A stretch of DNA of 59,670 nucleotides from Desulfobacterales bacterium (GTDB lineage: Bacteria > Desulfobacterota > Desulfobacteria > Desulfobacterales > JAAELO01): positions 1-59,670 of the forward strand of contig JAAELO010000247.1 in NCBI GenBank assembly GCA_024226555.1, given 5' to 3'. Numbering within the stretch: the first letter of the stretch is position 1; each line of letters begins with the position of its first letter. The position numbers and the translations under genes were made by a program. Below the pieces are notes generated by a model, which searched no databases, had not been told where the DNA came from, and saw nothing but the letters and a program-made list of their open reading frames with translations. This document shows positions 1-8,971 of this stretch, in pieces.

Positions 1-131
1 AGGGAATCTCTAATAATTAGAATTTTTGATGAAATACAAGGCTGAGAAAAAAACAATGGGTTGATTTTACTACAGTTGTTTTTTTTGAAAAAGCAGTATT
101 TCGCAAAAAGATCAGTTATTAGAGGTTCCCT
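1..131 (+). repeat. MITE-like repeat, full-length copy
   Basis: A 131-bp element starts AGGGAATCTCTAATAA and ends TTATTAGAGGTTCCCT, an inverted pair of ends. The same sequence recurs at about 17 places in this window in both orientations. It has no coding capacity, so it is a non-autonomous miniature element or REP-like family. I call this orientation 'plus'. The left end coincides with the window edge, so its left flank cannot be read. Confidence 0.85.
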
Positions 132-249
132 CAAAACAGAAAATCGAATTATCCAATACACATGGCAGAAATTATTAATATAATATATTTGCTCTTTTTT
201 TAAAAAAAAGTATAAAAAACATTTTTCTTTTTAATAGGGAGTGATAAAT

Positions 250-1260
250 ATGTATAAATTAAAATATTATATAGTTATAATGATTTTCCTGCTATTCGGA
301 TCAAACATTCAGGCTAAAACAGTATCAGGCCAAATAACGATGGAGTTTGATCTATCAGCTCAGAATAAACACAAAGTAGTTCAATTGTGGGTACCATATC
401 CTGTAACAAATAAAAACCAATCCATTAATGATATAAAAGTTGAAGGAAATTATTCCTCTTCAGCGGTCTATACAGACAGTACATATGAAAACCCAATTCT
501 TTATGCCCGTTGGAATTCAAACACAATAAACCGAAACTTAAAGTTTACTTTCAAAACTGAAAGAAAGGAAGTTATTAGAAGAAATTTCCCTAAGAAAGAA
601 GCGGCCTGGAGTCCTGCTGATTATTCACTATATCTTGCTCCAACGAACTCTAATATTGTGGATGTAGAAGTAAAAAAACTGGCAGATAAAATTACAAAAG
701 GAAAAACCGGTATATTTGCAAAAGCCAAGGCAATATATGACTGGACTTGTGATAATACATGGAGAAACCCGGAAACCCGTGGATGCGGAGCAGGTGATCT
801 AAGTAAACTGCTTAAAAACCCGTGTGGTAAATGTGCTGATATTAGCTCTATCTTTGTAGCCCTTGCAAGAGCTGCGGGTGTGCCTTCAAGAGAGATCCTT
901 GGTATTCGACAGGGAAAAAAAAGAATTCAGGATATTACTAAATGGCAGCATTGCTGGGCAGAATTTTTTCTTCCAGGTTATGGGTGGGTTCCTGTTGACC
1001 CGGCAGACGTTCGGAAAATGATGCTTAAGGAAACACTTGAACTGATAGATTCAAAAACAAACGCTTATCGGAAATACTTTTGGGGCGGGATAGATGCTTA
1101 CAGGATAAAACTTGGAGAGGGACGTGATCTTATACTGAATCCAAAGCAACATGGAAAGCCTCTGAACTATCTAATGTACCCATTTGCACAGGTTGGAAAA
1201 AAGACAATTGACTGGCTTGATCCAGAAAAATTCAGATATAAAATTACATATCAACAATAG
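250..1260 (+). CDS. secreted transglutaminase-like protein
   Basis: A 336-aa protein with an N-terminal signal peptide (hydrophobic residues 7-20, then QAK) and a C-terminal transglutaminase-core (papain-like) domain. The expected triad is visible: Cys195 in GKCADISS, His234 in QHCWAEF and Asp250 in VPVDPAD. In this superfamily such domains act as periplasmic or secreted peptidases or cross-linkers; the substrate is unknown. The ATG at 250 is chosen over a GTG at 241 because AGGGAG sits about 8 nt upstream of the ATG. The first ~115 residues look beta-rich and resemble the domain often found N-terminal to such transglutaminases. The gene is monocistronic and followed by a hairpin. Confidence 0.85.
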   Translation: MYKLKYYIVIMIFLLFGSNIQAKTVSGQITMEFDLSAQNKHKVVQLWVPYPVTNKNQSINDIKVEGNYSSSAVYTDSTYENPILYARWNSNTINRNLKFTFKTERKEVIRRNFPKKEAAWSPADYSLYLAPTNSNIVDVEVKKLADKITKGKTGIFAKAKAIYDWTCDNTWRNPETRGCGAGDLSKLLKNPCGKCADISSIFVALARAAGVPSREILGIRQGKKRIQDITKWQHCWAEFFLPGYGWVPVDPADVRKMMLKETLELIDSKTNAYRKYFWGGIDAYRIKLGEGRDLILNPKQHGKPLNYLMYPFAQVGKKTIDWLDPEKFRYKITYQQ

Positions 1261-1298
1261 GGAACCTCAATCTACAATATCTGTAGATTAATTGTTAG

Positions 1299-1322
1299 AG
1301 ACTAATTAATATTAGTCTTTAT
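1299..1322 (+). terminator. hairpin terminator after the transglutaminase gene
   Basis: An 8-bp perfect stem (AGACTAAT / ATTAGTCT) with a TAAT loop is followed by TTTAT. It lies 40 bp after the stop. A second small hairpin (AATCTACA...TGTAGATT) lies just before it. The U tract is short, so efficiency is uncertain. Confidence 0.5.
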
Positions 1323-1436
1323 AAGAATAGGATATAACACACTATTAATATTAATTGAACAATCAAATTTTTTGTGATAGCTTTCTGTAAAATGCAAAAT
1401 GATTTATGGAACATAAAACTTAACACTGAGGTCAAC

Positions 1437-2366
1437 ATGAAAAAAATATTAACCTTCCTGTTAGTAGCTATTATAGTTGTTTTTGGGGCATTTCTGTTAT
1501 GGGTAAATATATTTCCGGAACAAGTTCTTAAAAGAATGGCAAATTCAGAGAGAGATAAAGCAGGATTAGAGCTTTTTGAAACTGTTGTAAATGGTATGAG
1601 AGTGAAATATCTTGCTGGAGGAAAAGGTGAAATTCTTCTTCTGATTCATGGGTTTGGTGCTAATAAAGATAACTGGACAAGGGTTTCTAAATTTTTGACC
1701 CCACATTTTAAGGTTATCGCATTAGATCTTATTGGTTTTGGTGAAAGTGACAGACCAAAAGATGCAGGATATTCCATTATGGATCAAATGGAGAGAGTAC
1801 GTGCATTTGCAGATAAGTTAAACCTTAAAAAAATTCATCTCGGTGGTAGTTCAATGGGAGGCCATATTTCAGCCACATTTGCTGCTATTCACCCTAAATA
1901 CATTAAAAGCCTCTGGTTGTTAGATCCCGGTGGTGTTTATTCATCAGAAAAAAGTGAGATGTATAGGCTTATACAAAAGGGTCAACATCCTTTAATTGTA
2001 AAAGATGCAGAAAGTTTTAATAAGCTTATGGAGTTCGTTTTTTATAAAAAACCATATATACCATCTTCTGTTGTTGAAGTTCTCGCAAAAGAAGCAATAA
2101 GAAATAAACCTCTAAACGAAGTTGTTTTTAAAGCTATTATGGATAAACCAGTTGAATTAGATAAAATTCTTGTTGGAAGCGATATTAAAACTCTCGTTGT
2201 ATGGGGTAAAAATGACAGGGTGATACATTATTCAGGGGCAAATATTCTCAAAAACATAATGAAAAATACAAAAGTTACAATATTTGAAAACACAGGACAT
2301 CTCCCTATGATTGAGAAACCAGAGGAAACAGCAAAAGATTTTTTAAAGTTTCATAAAATAAATTAA
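1437..2366 (+). CDS. membrane-anchored alpha/beta hydrolase
   Basis: A 309-aa alpha/beta-hydrolase-fold protein. The N-terminus (residues 2-24) is one hydrophobic segment, suggesting an inner-membrane anchor or uncleaved signal. Visible motifs are the oxyanion HGFG (71-74), the nucleophile elbow G-S-S-M-G (Ser139), an acid in WGKNDRVIH and the histidine in NTGHLPMIEKPEE. This layout matches lipases, esterases and C-C hydrolases of the MhpC type; the substrate cannot be told. The ATG at 1437 is preceded by TGAGGT, whereas an in-frame start at 1374 has no ribosome site and would place a non-hydrophobic tail before the anchor. Confidence 0.85.
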   Translation: MKKILTFLLVAIIVVFGAFLLWVNIFPEQVLKRMANSERDKAGLELFETVVNGMRVKYLAGGKGEILLLIHGFGANKDNWTRVSKFLTPHFKVIALDLIGFGESDRPKDAGYSIMDQMERVRAFADKLNLKKIHLGGSSMGGHISATFAAIHPKYIKSLWLLDPGGVYSSEKSEMYRLIQKGQHPLIVKDAESFNKLMEFVFYKKPYIPSSVVEVLAKEAIRNKPLNEVVFKAIMDKPVELDKILVGSDIKTLVVWGKNDRVIHYSGANILKNIMKNTKVTIFENTGHLPMIEKPEETAKDFLKFHKIN

Positions 2367-2572
2367 GTTATGCCAGCAATAATCTGCTTTAATTATTATC
2401 TCCTTTATTAACAACCATCAAAACTGTATCAAAAACAAGGCCTTACCCAATTATTTTTTTTTACTGGGCTAATTTTCGAATTTATTAAATAATCATATCG
2501 CCCCTGAAATGGGAGTTAATTTTATTTGGATAATGAGACCTCAAATGTTCCAAGACAATTAATAACACTTAA

Positions 2573-2703
2573 AGGGAACCTCTAATAATTAGAATTTTTG
2601 ATGAAATACAAGGCATGACCAAAAATAACGAACCGATTTTACAACAGTTTTTTTTGGTAATAACGAAGTATTTCGCAAAAAGAGCAGTTATTAGAGATTC
2701 CCT
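2573..2703 (+). repeat. MITE-like repeat, full-length copy
   Basis: A 131-bp copy, the same length and orientation as the copy at the window start, with ends AGGGAACCTCTAATAA and TTATTAGAGATTCCCT. It sits in the 853-bp gap between two converging genes. Apart from this copy and the truncated one that follows, the gap (2367-3219) holds only AT-rich sequence and the hairpin at its right end. Confidence 0.85.
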
Positions 2704-2956
2704 AAACACAATGGATATTCTTATCTACAGAACGGGCAAAAACAAATTTGTTCACAAAAAAACTTTACTAGGTTAATCTGCTCTAATTCTACACAAAAGT
2801 AATAAACTAAATAAGATCACAAGTGTTGAGGATATTTTTCATTTGGATATAGAATGTGCTGAAAAAACCTACCTGACACCTTTATGAATAACAAAAAAAA
2901 TAAATTTGATCTTATTACCCACCCAAATTTTAACGAGGCAAACATAAAAAGGGTTA

Positions 2957-3110
2957 TAAAAAACAGAATAGACGCTGTTTATGTTTATAAAATTAAATCG
3001 TTTTTATAAACTAATCAGCTCTTTATTTTTTCTAATGCAGAGATTTTATAAAACTAAAAGCTTTTATAAACTTTGTATTTCAATCATAATTATAATTATT
3101 AGAGGTTCCC
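2957..3110 (-). repeat. truncated long-variant MITE copy
   Basis: The right part matches the reverse complement of the longer variant at 4879-5070. It includes the internal palindrome ATTTTATAAAACT..AGCTTTTATAA and ends ATTAGAGGTTCCC. The left end has diverged and cannot be placed exactly. The internal palindrome looks like a second element inserted in the first. Confidence 0.6.
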
Positions 3111-3174
3111 ATGGTAAAATTTAAAAAAGGATAGGTGACTGCCCTCATAAAATCAATTTTATAAATCAGTGGTT

Positions 3175-3208
3175 CTTCCTGGATTTTATTAGGGGAAAAT
3201 CCAGGAAG
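3175..3208 (-). terminator. strong hairpin downstream of the DUF1566 gene
   Basis: A perfect 13-bp inverted repeat (CTTCCTGGATTTT / AAAATCCAGGAAG) with an 8-nt loop lies 12 nt after the stop of the minus-strand gene. No U tract follows on that strand, so it may be a 3' stabiliser or an end shared with read-through from the other side. Confidence 0.55.
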
Positions 3209-3219
3209 ATTTATGGGAC

Positions 3220-4692
3220 CTATTTAATATCTCTAACTGGTCTTACATAGTTGAATATTCTTCTAACATCTCCCTGGGGACCAAAACCTTTTGGGTGGTC
3301 AGAAGGGTTTCCGATCTTTGGATCACTTCTCTGTGCGCCAGCTCCATGAACATCCATGAGCTTATAGTCACTTGAATAACGACTTCTCATAAATCCTAAG
3401 GCTTCACCAAATGCAACATAAACAGCATTTCTACCAAGTTCACGTCCATCAAGGTGTGTGGTTGATGACCAGTAAAAAGGATAGTTCCTGCTTTTTCCTT
3501 CATCTTTTATCTCTGTGGCTTTAAAAATCGGATCAATCGCCGGGGACATAGTTGCTGATGGCGAACGATTATAATTAACAAGACTTTGAAGTTCTTTTGC
3601 TGTTGGTAATCTCCAATCTGATTTTCCTGCAAAATTCATATTTTCACAAAAATTAAGAGCTTCTTTCCAGTTCATCGATCCATCTTTTCGTATAAATCGA
3701 GATAAAATAGACTGGAATTTTGTATTTCCACTGTCTGTCTGTAACCACATTAAGCCGGTTGTTTTATCAGATATAGTACCATCTCTGTTATCAACAAATT
3801 TATTCTTTCCGTAATCTTTTGAACCTCTCACATATCGCACATACCACTTTCTACTGTTTCTGTTTCCCTGTTTCGGATAGCACTTAATTCTTCCATCGGC
3901 AAAGTTTACTCCAAAAAAACCTTCCTGATTATTCATGATCTTACCTAAATAGGAGGTGCTTGTAATATACTGAGCATCAATATATCTGTTTCCGGTTCCA
4001 TATTCGAAATCAAAATAGTTTGTAGCTATGTATGGGATTGCATTTGAAGGAGCGCTTCGGCTGTTTGGTCTGCCTGTTCCTGTTGATCCGTTAAAAAGAA
4101 TTAATGAATACGACTCTTTAATAGTAGGAACTCTCCAATCGGTATAACCTCCTGTTGTTGCTCTTTTCGCATCTGTTGCTGCGTTATTCCATTCAATTTT
4201 TTTAAAGGCTTTTTGCCACATTAAACCGGTATTCAGATCTGTAACAGTACCATCACCATTATTCTGGTATGAAGGTGAATTTTGTTTATAACTTGCATCC
4301 TGACCGTAATAATCATCACCTTTATCGGGTCTTGAAGTTGCTGTATGATCGTTGTAAAATTTTTTCTGATTAGAACCAACAATTGGATAAGTTAATGATT
4401 TGTCGATGTTACTTGATGCGCTCTTAACTATATTTGAATGATTTGTATTGGTATCATATTCAGATCTGTTGTTACTTGCATAAGAGTCTGAATTGTTTTG
4501 CCTGCCTCCCATCCGATTATTGCTATTATAACCGGACCTGCGCCCCATTCGTCTGTTCTCACTGTTATTTTCATATCCCTGATTATCACTTCTATACCCT
4601 CTTTCACGGGGTGCACAACCAAATGTGTTTAACATAAAAAAACATAATCCAATAATTATGAATCTACCTGTTAGCCTTTTATTTACCTTCAT
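3220..4692 (-). CDS. DUF1566 (Lcl) domain lipoprotein-like protein
   Basis: A 490-aa exported protein. It has a hydrophobic N-terminus ending ...LNTFGCAP, a plausible but non-ideal lipobox. An N/R/S-rich low-complexity linker follows (about 25-100), then two DUF1566 units. Each unit carries the hallmark D-G-T-x-x-D...TGLMW and DWRxPTxKE (first about 145-195, second about 300-370). DUF1566 domains occur in surface proteins of many Proteobacteria and may bind ligands; no enzymatic role is established. ATG 4692 is used because AAGGAG lies about 10 nt upstream; a TTG two codons earlier is also open. The gene stands alone. Confidence 0.8.
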   Translation of the reverse strand: MKVNKRLTGRFIIIGLCFFMLNTFGCAPRERGYRSDNQGYENNSENRRMGRRSGYNSNNRMGGRQNNSDSYASNNRSEYDTNTNHSNIVKSASSNIDKSLTYPIVGSNQKKFYNDHTATSRPDKGDDYYGQDASYKQNSPSYQNNGDGTVTDLNTGLMWQKAFKKIEWNNAATDAKRATTGGYTDWRVPTIKESYSLILFNGSTGTGRPNSRSAPSNAIPYIATNYFDFEYGTGNRYIDAQYITSTSYLGKIMNNQEGFFGVNFADGRIKCYPKQGNRNSRKWYVRYVRGSKDYGKNKFVDNRDGTISDKTTGLMWLQTDSGNTKFQSILSRFIRKDGSMNWKEALNFCENMNFAGKSDWRLPTAKELQSLVNYNRSPSATMSPAIDPIFKATEIKDEGKSRNYPFYWSSTTHLDGRELGRNAVYVAFGEALGFMRSRYSSDYKLMDVHGAGAQRSDPKIGNPSDHPKGFGPQGDVRRIFNYVRPVRDIK

Positions 4693-4878
4693 CCTCAAAA
4701 CTCCTTTATTTTATTTTCCAGTTTGAGACATTTTAATCATACTATTGTGCAGAAAAAATGGATCAATTTCGCAAAAAATGTGCAAGTTTTGCTTATAACA
4801 GAGCAATGATTTGATATATAAACTAAACCAACTTGCCCAATTTAACCTGAAGAAGAACCACCAAGAGAATAGAATCGT

Positions 4879-5070
4879 GGGAACCTCTATAAACCAGAAT
4901 TTCGATTGAAATTCAGATTATAAAAGCTTTCAGTTTTATAAAATCTCTGCGTAAGAAATAAATAACGAGGCGATTCGTTTATAAAACGCTTTAATTTATA
5001 AACATTACAACAGTTTTTTATTTTGAACAACGATGTAGTTCAGTCAAAGAGCGGTTTTTAGAGATTCCCT
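4879..5070 (+). repeat. long-variant MITE with internal palindromes
   Basis: A 192-bp version of the family: GGGAACCTCTATAAACC...TTTTTAGAGATTCCCT. It carries two extra inserts built on TTATAAAA palindromes (around 4920-4945 and 4977-5005). It occupies most of the 494-bp gap between the DUF1566 and MarR genes. The same inserts occur in the copies at 2957-3110 and 25312-25640. Confidence 0.8.
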
Positions 5071-5186
5071 GATAATTGTGGCCCTATGGTATAATAAGGT
5101 TATGGAGGTAGGACTGCTTAGCAGGATTTTTAAGGAATTCCAGTATATAAAGTCCTTAAGTGGATCAACAAGGAATCAATAGTATA

Positions 5187-5702
5187 TTAACGTTCTAAAA
5201 GTGGGCCTGACACCAATATTGGTGATACATCTATTTTCTTGGCACTCATCATATCTACAATTCTTTGTAGTGAGCTTAAAATCATAAATTGTTCCCAATC
5301 TTTCAGGTCTGTAAAGTGATCAATAAAAGTTTCCTGAAGTGGAGGGGGGGCTTTATCCAGAACTTTTTCACATTCTGTTGTCACATAAAGCTCAGTTTTT
5401 CTTTTATCTGTAGTACTCTTAACCCTTTTCAAAAAGCCTTTCTTTTCAAGACGATAAACTATATCTGTAACTGTTCCCTGACTCAGACTGATCCTTTTAG
5501 CAAGTCCGGTTATAGTAAGTCCACTATTATGGGATATTTCCTGAAGTATTATTAATTGGGGACCTGTTAAACCATATTTCTTGTTTAGATCTTTTGAATG
5601 AAGATCTATGGCCTGATTTATCTTTCTAAGCAGAATTAATACTTCACTACAGAGCTGTTTTTTTTTAATATCCTGATCATTACCTAATTCTGATGTTTTC
5701 AT
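5187..5702 (-). CDS. MarR-family transcriptional regulator
   Basis: 171 aa with the MarR winged-helix layout: an N-terminal dimerisation helix (about 15-45), a helix-turn-helix with LTITGLAKRISLSQGTVTDI (about 77-97), a wing with the D-K-R-K signature (TDKRKTELYVT) and a C-terminal dimerisation helix. MarR proteins usually repress a neighbouring gene and respond to small ligands. The nearest divergent gene is the methyltransferase-like CDS at 6207, some 500 bp away with a repeat between, so the target is uncertain. The ATG is preceded by AAGGAC. Confidence 0.88.
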   Translation of the reverse strand: MKTSELGNDQDIKKKQLCSEVLILLRKINQAIDLHSKDLNKKYGLTGPQLIILQEISHNSGLTITGLAKRISLSQGTVTDIVYRLEKKGFLKRVKSTTDKRKTELYVTTECEKVLDKAPPPLQETFIDHFTDLKDWEQFMILSSLQRIVDMMSAKKIDVSPILVSGPLLER

Positions 5703-5753
5703 TCAATAGTCCTTACATTAATGATCTCAGCCAAAAATAATTTTTATTATTAG

Positions 5754-5885
5754 AGGGAATCTCTAATAACTGATCTTTTTGCGAAACACATCGTTATATC
5801 AAAAATAAAACTGTAGTAAAATCAACCCGTTGTTTTTTGTTATGCCCTTGTTTTTCATCAAAAATTCTAATTATTAGAGGTTACC
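5754..5885 (-). repeat. MITE-like repeat, full-length inverted copy
   Basis: A 132-bp copy in the opposite orientation to that at the window start: AGGGAATCTCTAATAAC...AATTATTAGAGGTTACC. It lies between the divergent MarR and methyltransferase-like genes. The remaining ~320 bp of that gap is plain AT-rich sequence that probably holds both promoters. Confidence 0.85.
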
Positions 5886-6206
5886 ATTAGATAAATAGTT
5901 TGTTAAAAACAATAAAATGATTTTTTTACTGACAGATAACCAAATAGTTAATTAGATAAGGCTTTTAAAATCTAACTTCTTATTTGTAAAATATTATTCT
6001 AACGGAAATATATAATTATTTATGTATTGCACACAATGGAATATATTGCTATAAATATTTATTTGGAATATGTCGCAAAACTAACATGTGCAATATATTC
6101 AATATCATACAAAGCCTTATAAGAATTCACCATGCTTTTAATATGCATGGTACAAGATACATACCAATTAAATAAGTTTAAATTTTTAGATTATCAGGAG
6201 ATCCAG

Positions 6207-7121
6207 ATGAAATATCAGGATGAAAATAAAGCGAAAGCTGATTTTAAAACTGTATATGAAAGTCTAACACCACACAACTACATAAAAGAGATGGATCTTC
6301 ACAACTACAGGATTGGTGATGAAACAAAACCTTTCTTTGCTGCAGCAGCAGAATATATGAATGAACTAAACGGAGAAGCATGGCCTGTTCAAATGCTGGA
6401 TGTTGGTTGCTCATATGGAATTGGTTCTGCAACAGTCCGCTATGGATGTTCTTTCCAGGAGATGGTATCTTTTTTTTCCTCAAGAGCACCGACAAACTAT
6501 CTCTCATGCTGTGAAACTACACGAATGTGGTTAAATGTTGTACAACCAGCACTTAATTTAAGATGTGTCGGGTTTGATTGTTCTGAAAATGCCATAAATT
6601 TTGCACTGGACGCTGGAATTTTAGATGCAGGTATTACAGCTAACCTTGAAAAACAAAAGAGTGATACTCTTTCCAAGGATGATCTGTCCTGGATTAGAAC
6701 AAGCAATCTTCTTTTAAGTTCGGGTGCTATTGGTTATATTACAGATAAAACCCTCTCAGTTATCCTTGAGCATCTGGGTAAAGATCATCCCGGAGAAAAT
6801 GGACCATTTGCTGTTATGAGTATATTAAGAATGTTTGACAAAAAAAATATAAATGAAGTTTTCAATAGTTATGGTTATAAATTTGATATAATTGAGAATA
6901 TCTACCTCCCCCAGAGAGAATTCATTGACCAGGCTGAGAAAACTGAAATTATAAACCTTCTTAATAAATCCGGGATTTGTACAGAAAATTTAGAAGATGA
7001 AGGTATGCTTATAGCAGAACTATGTGTTGCATCACCCCCAGCACTATTTAAGAATTTTTATAACACAATTAAAAAAAGCAGAACAATCTCAAACTTAAAA
7101 AAAAGTGTTGTGATGGTATAA
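6207..7121 (+). CDS. SAM-dependent methyltransferase-like protein
   Basis: 304 aa. The only recognisable feature is a class I methyltransferase-type nucleotide loop, MLDVGCSYGIGSA (about 63-75), near the N-terminus. A later VGFDCSENAINFA segment fits the second Rossmann strand that contacts the SAM ribose. The C-terminal half is unfamiliar. The substrate is unknown, and it could be a non-catalytic relative. ATG 6207 follows CAGGAG with a 6-nt spacer; the upstream in-frame ATG at 6132 lacks a site. No operon partner lies within 300 bp. Confidence 0.6.
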   Translation: MKYQDENKAKADFKTVYESLTPHNYIKEMDLHNYRIGDETKPFFAAAAEYMNELNGEAWPVQMLDVGCSYGIGSATVRYGCSFQEMVSFFSSRAPTNYLSCCETTRMWLNVVQPALNLRCVGFDCSENAINFALDAGILDAGITANLEKQKSDTLSKDDLSWIRTSNLLLSSGAIGYITDKTLSVILEHLGKDHPGENGPFAVMSILRMFDKKNINEVFNSYGYKFDIIENIYLPQREFIDQAEKTEIINLLNKSGICTENLEDEGMLIAELCVASPPALFKNFYNTIKKSRTISNLKKSVVMV

Positions 7122-7462
7122 TTTTCTGAGAAATTCAAGGGTCTTATGTTCCTTTGCTAAGGTAATGGTCAACTGATGATTTGATACCATTTTTTCTCCC
7201 AAAGCTTTATGGTAACTAACAAAAAAGATGCCTAACCGTTGTGCAGGTTGCTATAAATTTAATTTCTTTAAATAAGACAAGCCGGGTCAACCATTAAAGA
7301 TCAAGCCAAGCTAAAAAACAGTTCTCATATTAAAAAATATACTTCATAGAGAGTTTCATCATAAATCTTTTTGTTCAATAGAATCTATTCTTTATTTTAT
7401 TTGTGTTTTGCATATTTACCGTTGTGGTGATAAAGATTGTATCTTAATCAGGAGAACAGAAG
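7122..7462. other. intergenic stretch without gene
   Basis: 341 bp of AT-rich sequence between two plus-strand genes. I see no reading frame with a ribosome site, no member of the repeat families and no clear hairpin terminator. The promoter of the permease gene is presumably at its right end. Confidence 0.5.
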
Positions 7463-8188
7463 ATGTTAACAGAGATAATTCCGATAATTACAATAGCGCT
7501 CTTATCAGGTTTTATCCATGGCCTATCAGGTTTTGGATCTGTTTTGATATCTTTACCTCTTCTTGTTTTCTTTTTTGATATACATACTATTGTGCCACTT
7601 ATCTGCCTTCAGGCTCTTTGTATAAATCTAACCTTTTTTATTAAGCTGCGAAAACACTTAAAGGTCAGAGAGTTTAAGCTCTTCCTGATTTCAGCCATAC
7701 CTGGAATTTTTATTGGTATTTTTATATTTAGAAAAGTACCGGGAGACATTCTTAAAATAATTCTTGGGGTAATCATTGTACTATTTGCAATTTATCTTCT
7801 TTTGAACAGGTCTTTTAAAAAAGAGCTAAGGGGAATATGGACTCTCGTAGCTGGTTTTATTGCCGGGATTTTAGGTGGAAGTATCGGTGCTAATGGTCCT
7901 CCTGTAATTATCTATACATCCATTCAAAATTGGACAAAAGATGAGGTTAAATCTACTATTACAAGTTTCTTATTTTTTGCTGGTCTAATAACAGTATCGT
8001 TACAATTGTTTTATGGGTTCGTAACTGTTAGAGTCTTACTACTTCTTGCTATTAGTATTCCATCATTAATTACGGGTATGTTTTTGGGTAACTCTCTTTA
8101 TAATGGCTTGAATGATAAATTTTACAGTATGGTAATCAGGATTTTATTACTTCTTCTTGGATTTGCTTCTATCTGTTCAAATTTTTAA
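7463..8188 (+). CDS. TauE/SafE-type membrane permease
   Basis: A 241-aa polytopic membrane protein with about eight hydrophobic segments. The family pattern is visible in both halves: SGFIHGLSGFGSVLISLPLL near residue 15 and a matching GFIAGILGGSIGANGPPVI near residue 130. TauE/SafE proteins export or import sulfur-containing anions (sulfite, sulfoacetate) or act as general anion permeases; the substrate here is unknown. AGGAG precedes the ATG. The gene is alone, and the next 322 bp (8189-8510) hold no gene or repeat that I recognise. Confidence 0.85.
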   Translation: MLTEIIPIITIALLSGFIHGLSGFGSVLISLPLLVFFFDIHTIVPLICLQALCINLTFFIKLRKHLKVREFKLFLISAIPGIFIGIFIFRKVPGDILKIILGVIIVLFAIYLLLNRSFKKELRGIWTLVAGFIAGILGGSIGANGPPVIIYTSIQNWTKDEVKSTITSFLFFAGLITVSLQLFYGFVTVRVLLLLAISIPSLITGMFLGNSLYNGLNDKFYSMVIRILLLLLGFASICSNF

Positions 8189-8510
8189 GAATAGGGATCT
8201 AAGACAATTTTCTCTCAATAGAAATCAATGTTAGGGTCATATTGATCAGCTCCATTCTGTTGTTAACAGCAATGTTGATCATAATAGTTATAATTTGTAT
8301 TATACAATTATTAAAAGAGATTTTTTTATCAAAAATCAGATATTTACCTACTAATACCTTGTATGCAAGGCATTAATATTTATTTAATAAACTTAAATAT
8401 ATATTAAAAATATTTAGTTTTTCGTTTCCTTTTGCTTTTTTATAATGTATGAAACCGCATCTCTAAAATATTGAAAGTATAGTTTTATTATACCAAAAAG
8501 GATTATAAAA

Positions 8511-8960
8511 ATGTTGTACAGATTTATAATAATTTTAGTTTTTTTAAACCTTATTTTATTCGAAAATGCTTTATCAGAAAAAGCATATGTTGGTAGTCAA
8601 AAATGCCAATCCTGTCATGAAACTGAGTATTCAAATTATAAAAAATATTCACAGAAAGCGAAGTCCTACAAATCTGTTGAAAAAATGAAGAGTAAATTAA
8701 AACTTTCTGAATATCAGGGATGTTTGAAATGTCATACTACAGGATATGGAAAAGGTGGTTTTATTTCAATTGAAAAAACTCCTCATTTAAAGGACGCAGG
8801 TTGCGAATCCTGTCATGGCCCCGGAAGCACTCATATTGAATCTGAAGATCCTGACGACATAAAAGGCAAACTTGATGTTAAAGATTGTATGGATTGTCAT
8901 AATAAAGAGAGAGTTGAAGGGTTTAAATTTAAGCCAATGATATATGGCGGTGCTCACTAA
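8511..8960 (+). CDS. periplasmic tetrahaem cytochrome c (c554-like)
   Basis: 149 aa with a signal peptide (residues 1-22) and four CXXCH haem-attachment sites: C32-H36 (CQSCH), C71-H75 (CLKCH), C98-H102 (CESCH) and C126-H130 (CMDCH). The [10 protein letters not shown] stretch is typical of the cytochrome c554 / multihaem NrfA-HAO superfamily. It is probably a soluble periplasmic electron carrier or sensor subunit. It ends 11 bp before a chemoreceptor gene that itself carries a haem motif, so the two are likely cotranscribed and may work together. Confidence 0.88.
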   Translation: MLYRFIIILVFLNLILFENALSEKAYVGSQKCQSCHETEYSNYKKYSQKAKSYKSVEKMKSKLKLSEYQGCLKCHTTGYGKGGFISIEKTPHLKDAGCESCHGPGSTHIESEDPDDIKGKLDVKDCMDCHNKERVEGFKFKPMIYGGAH

Positions 8961-8971
8961 CAGGGAGTAAT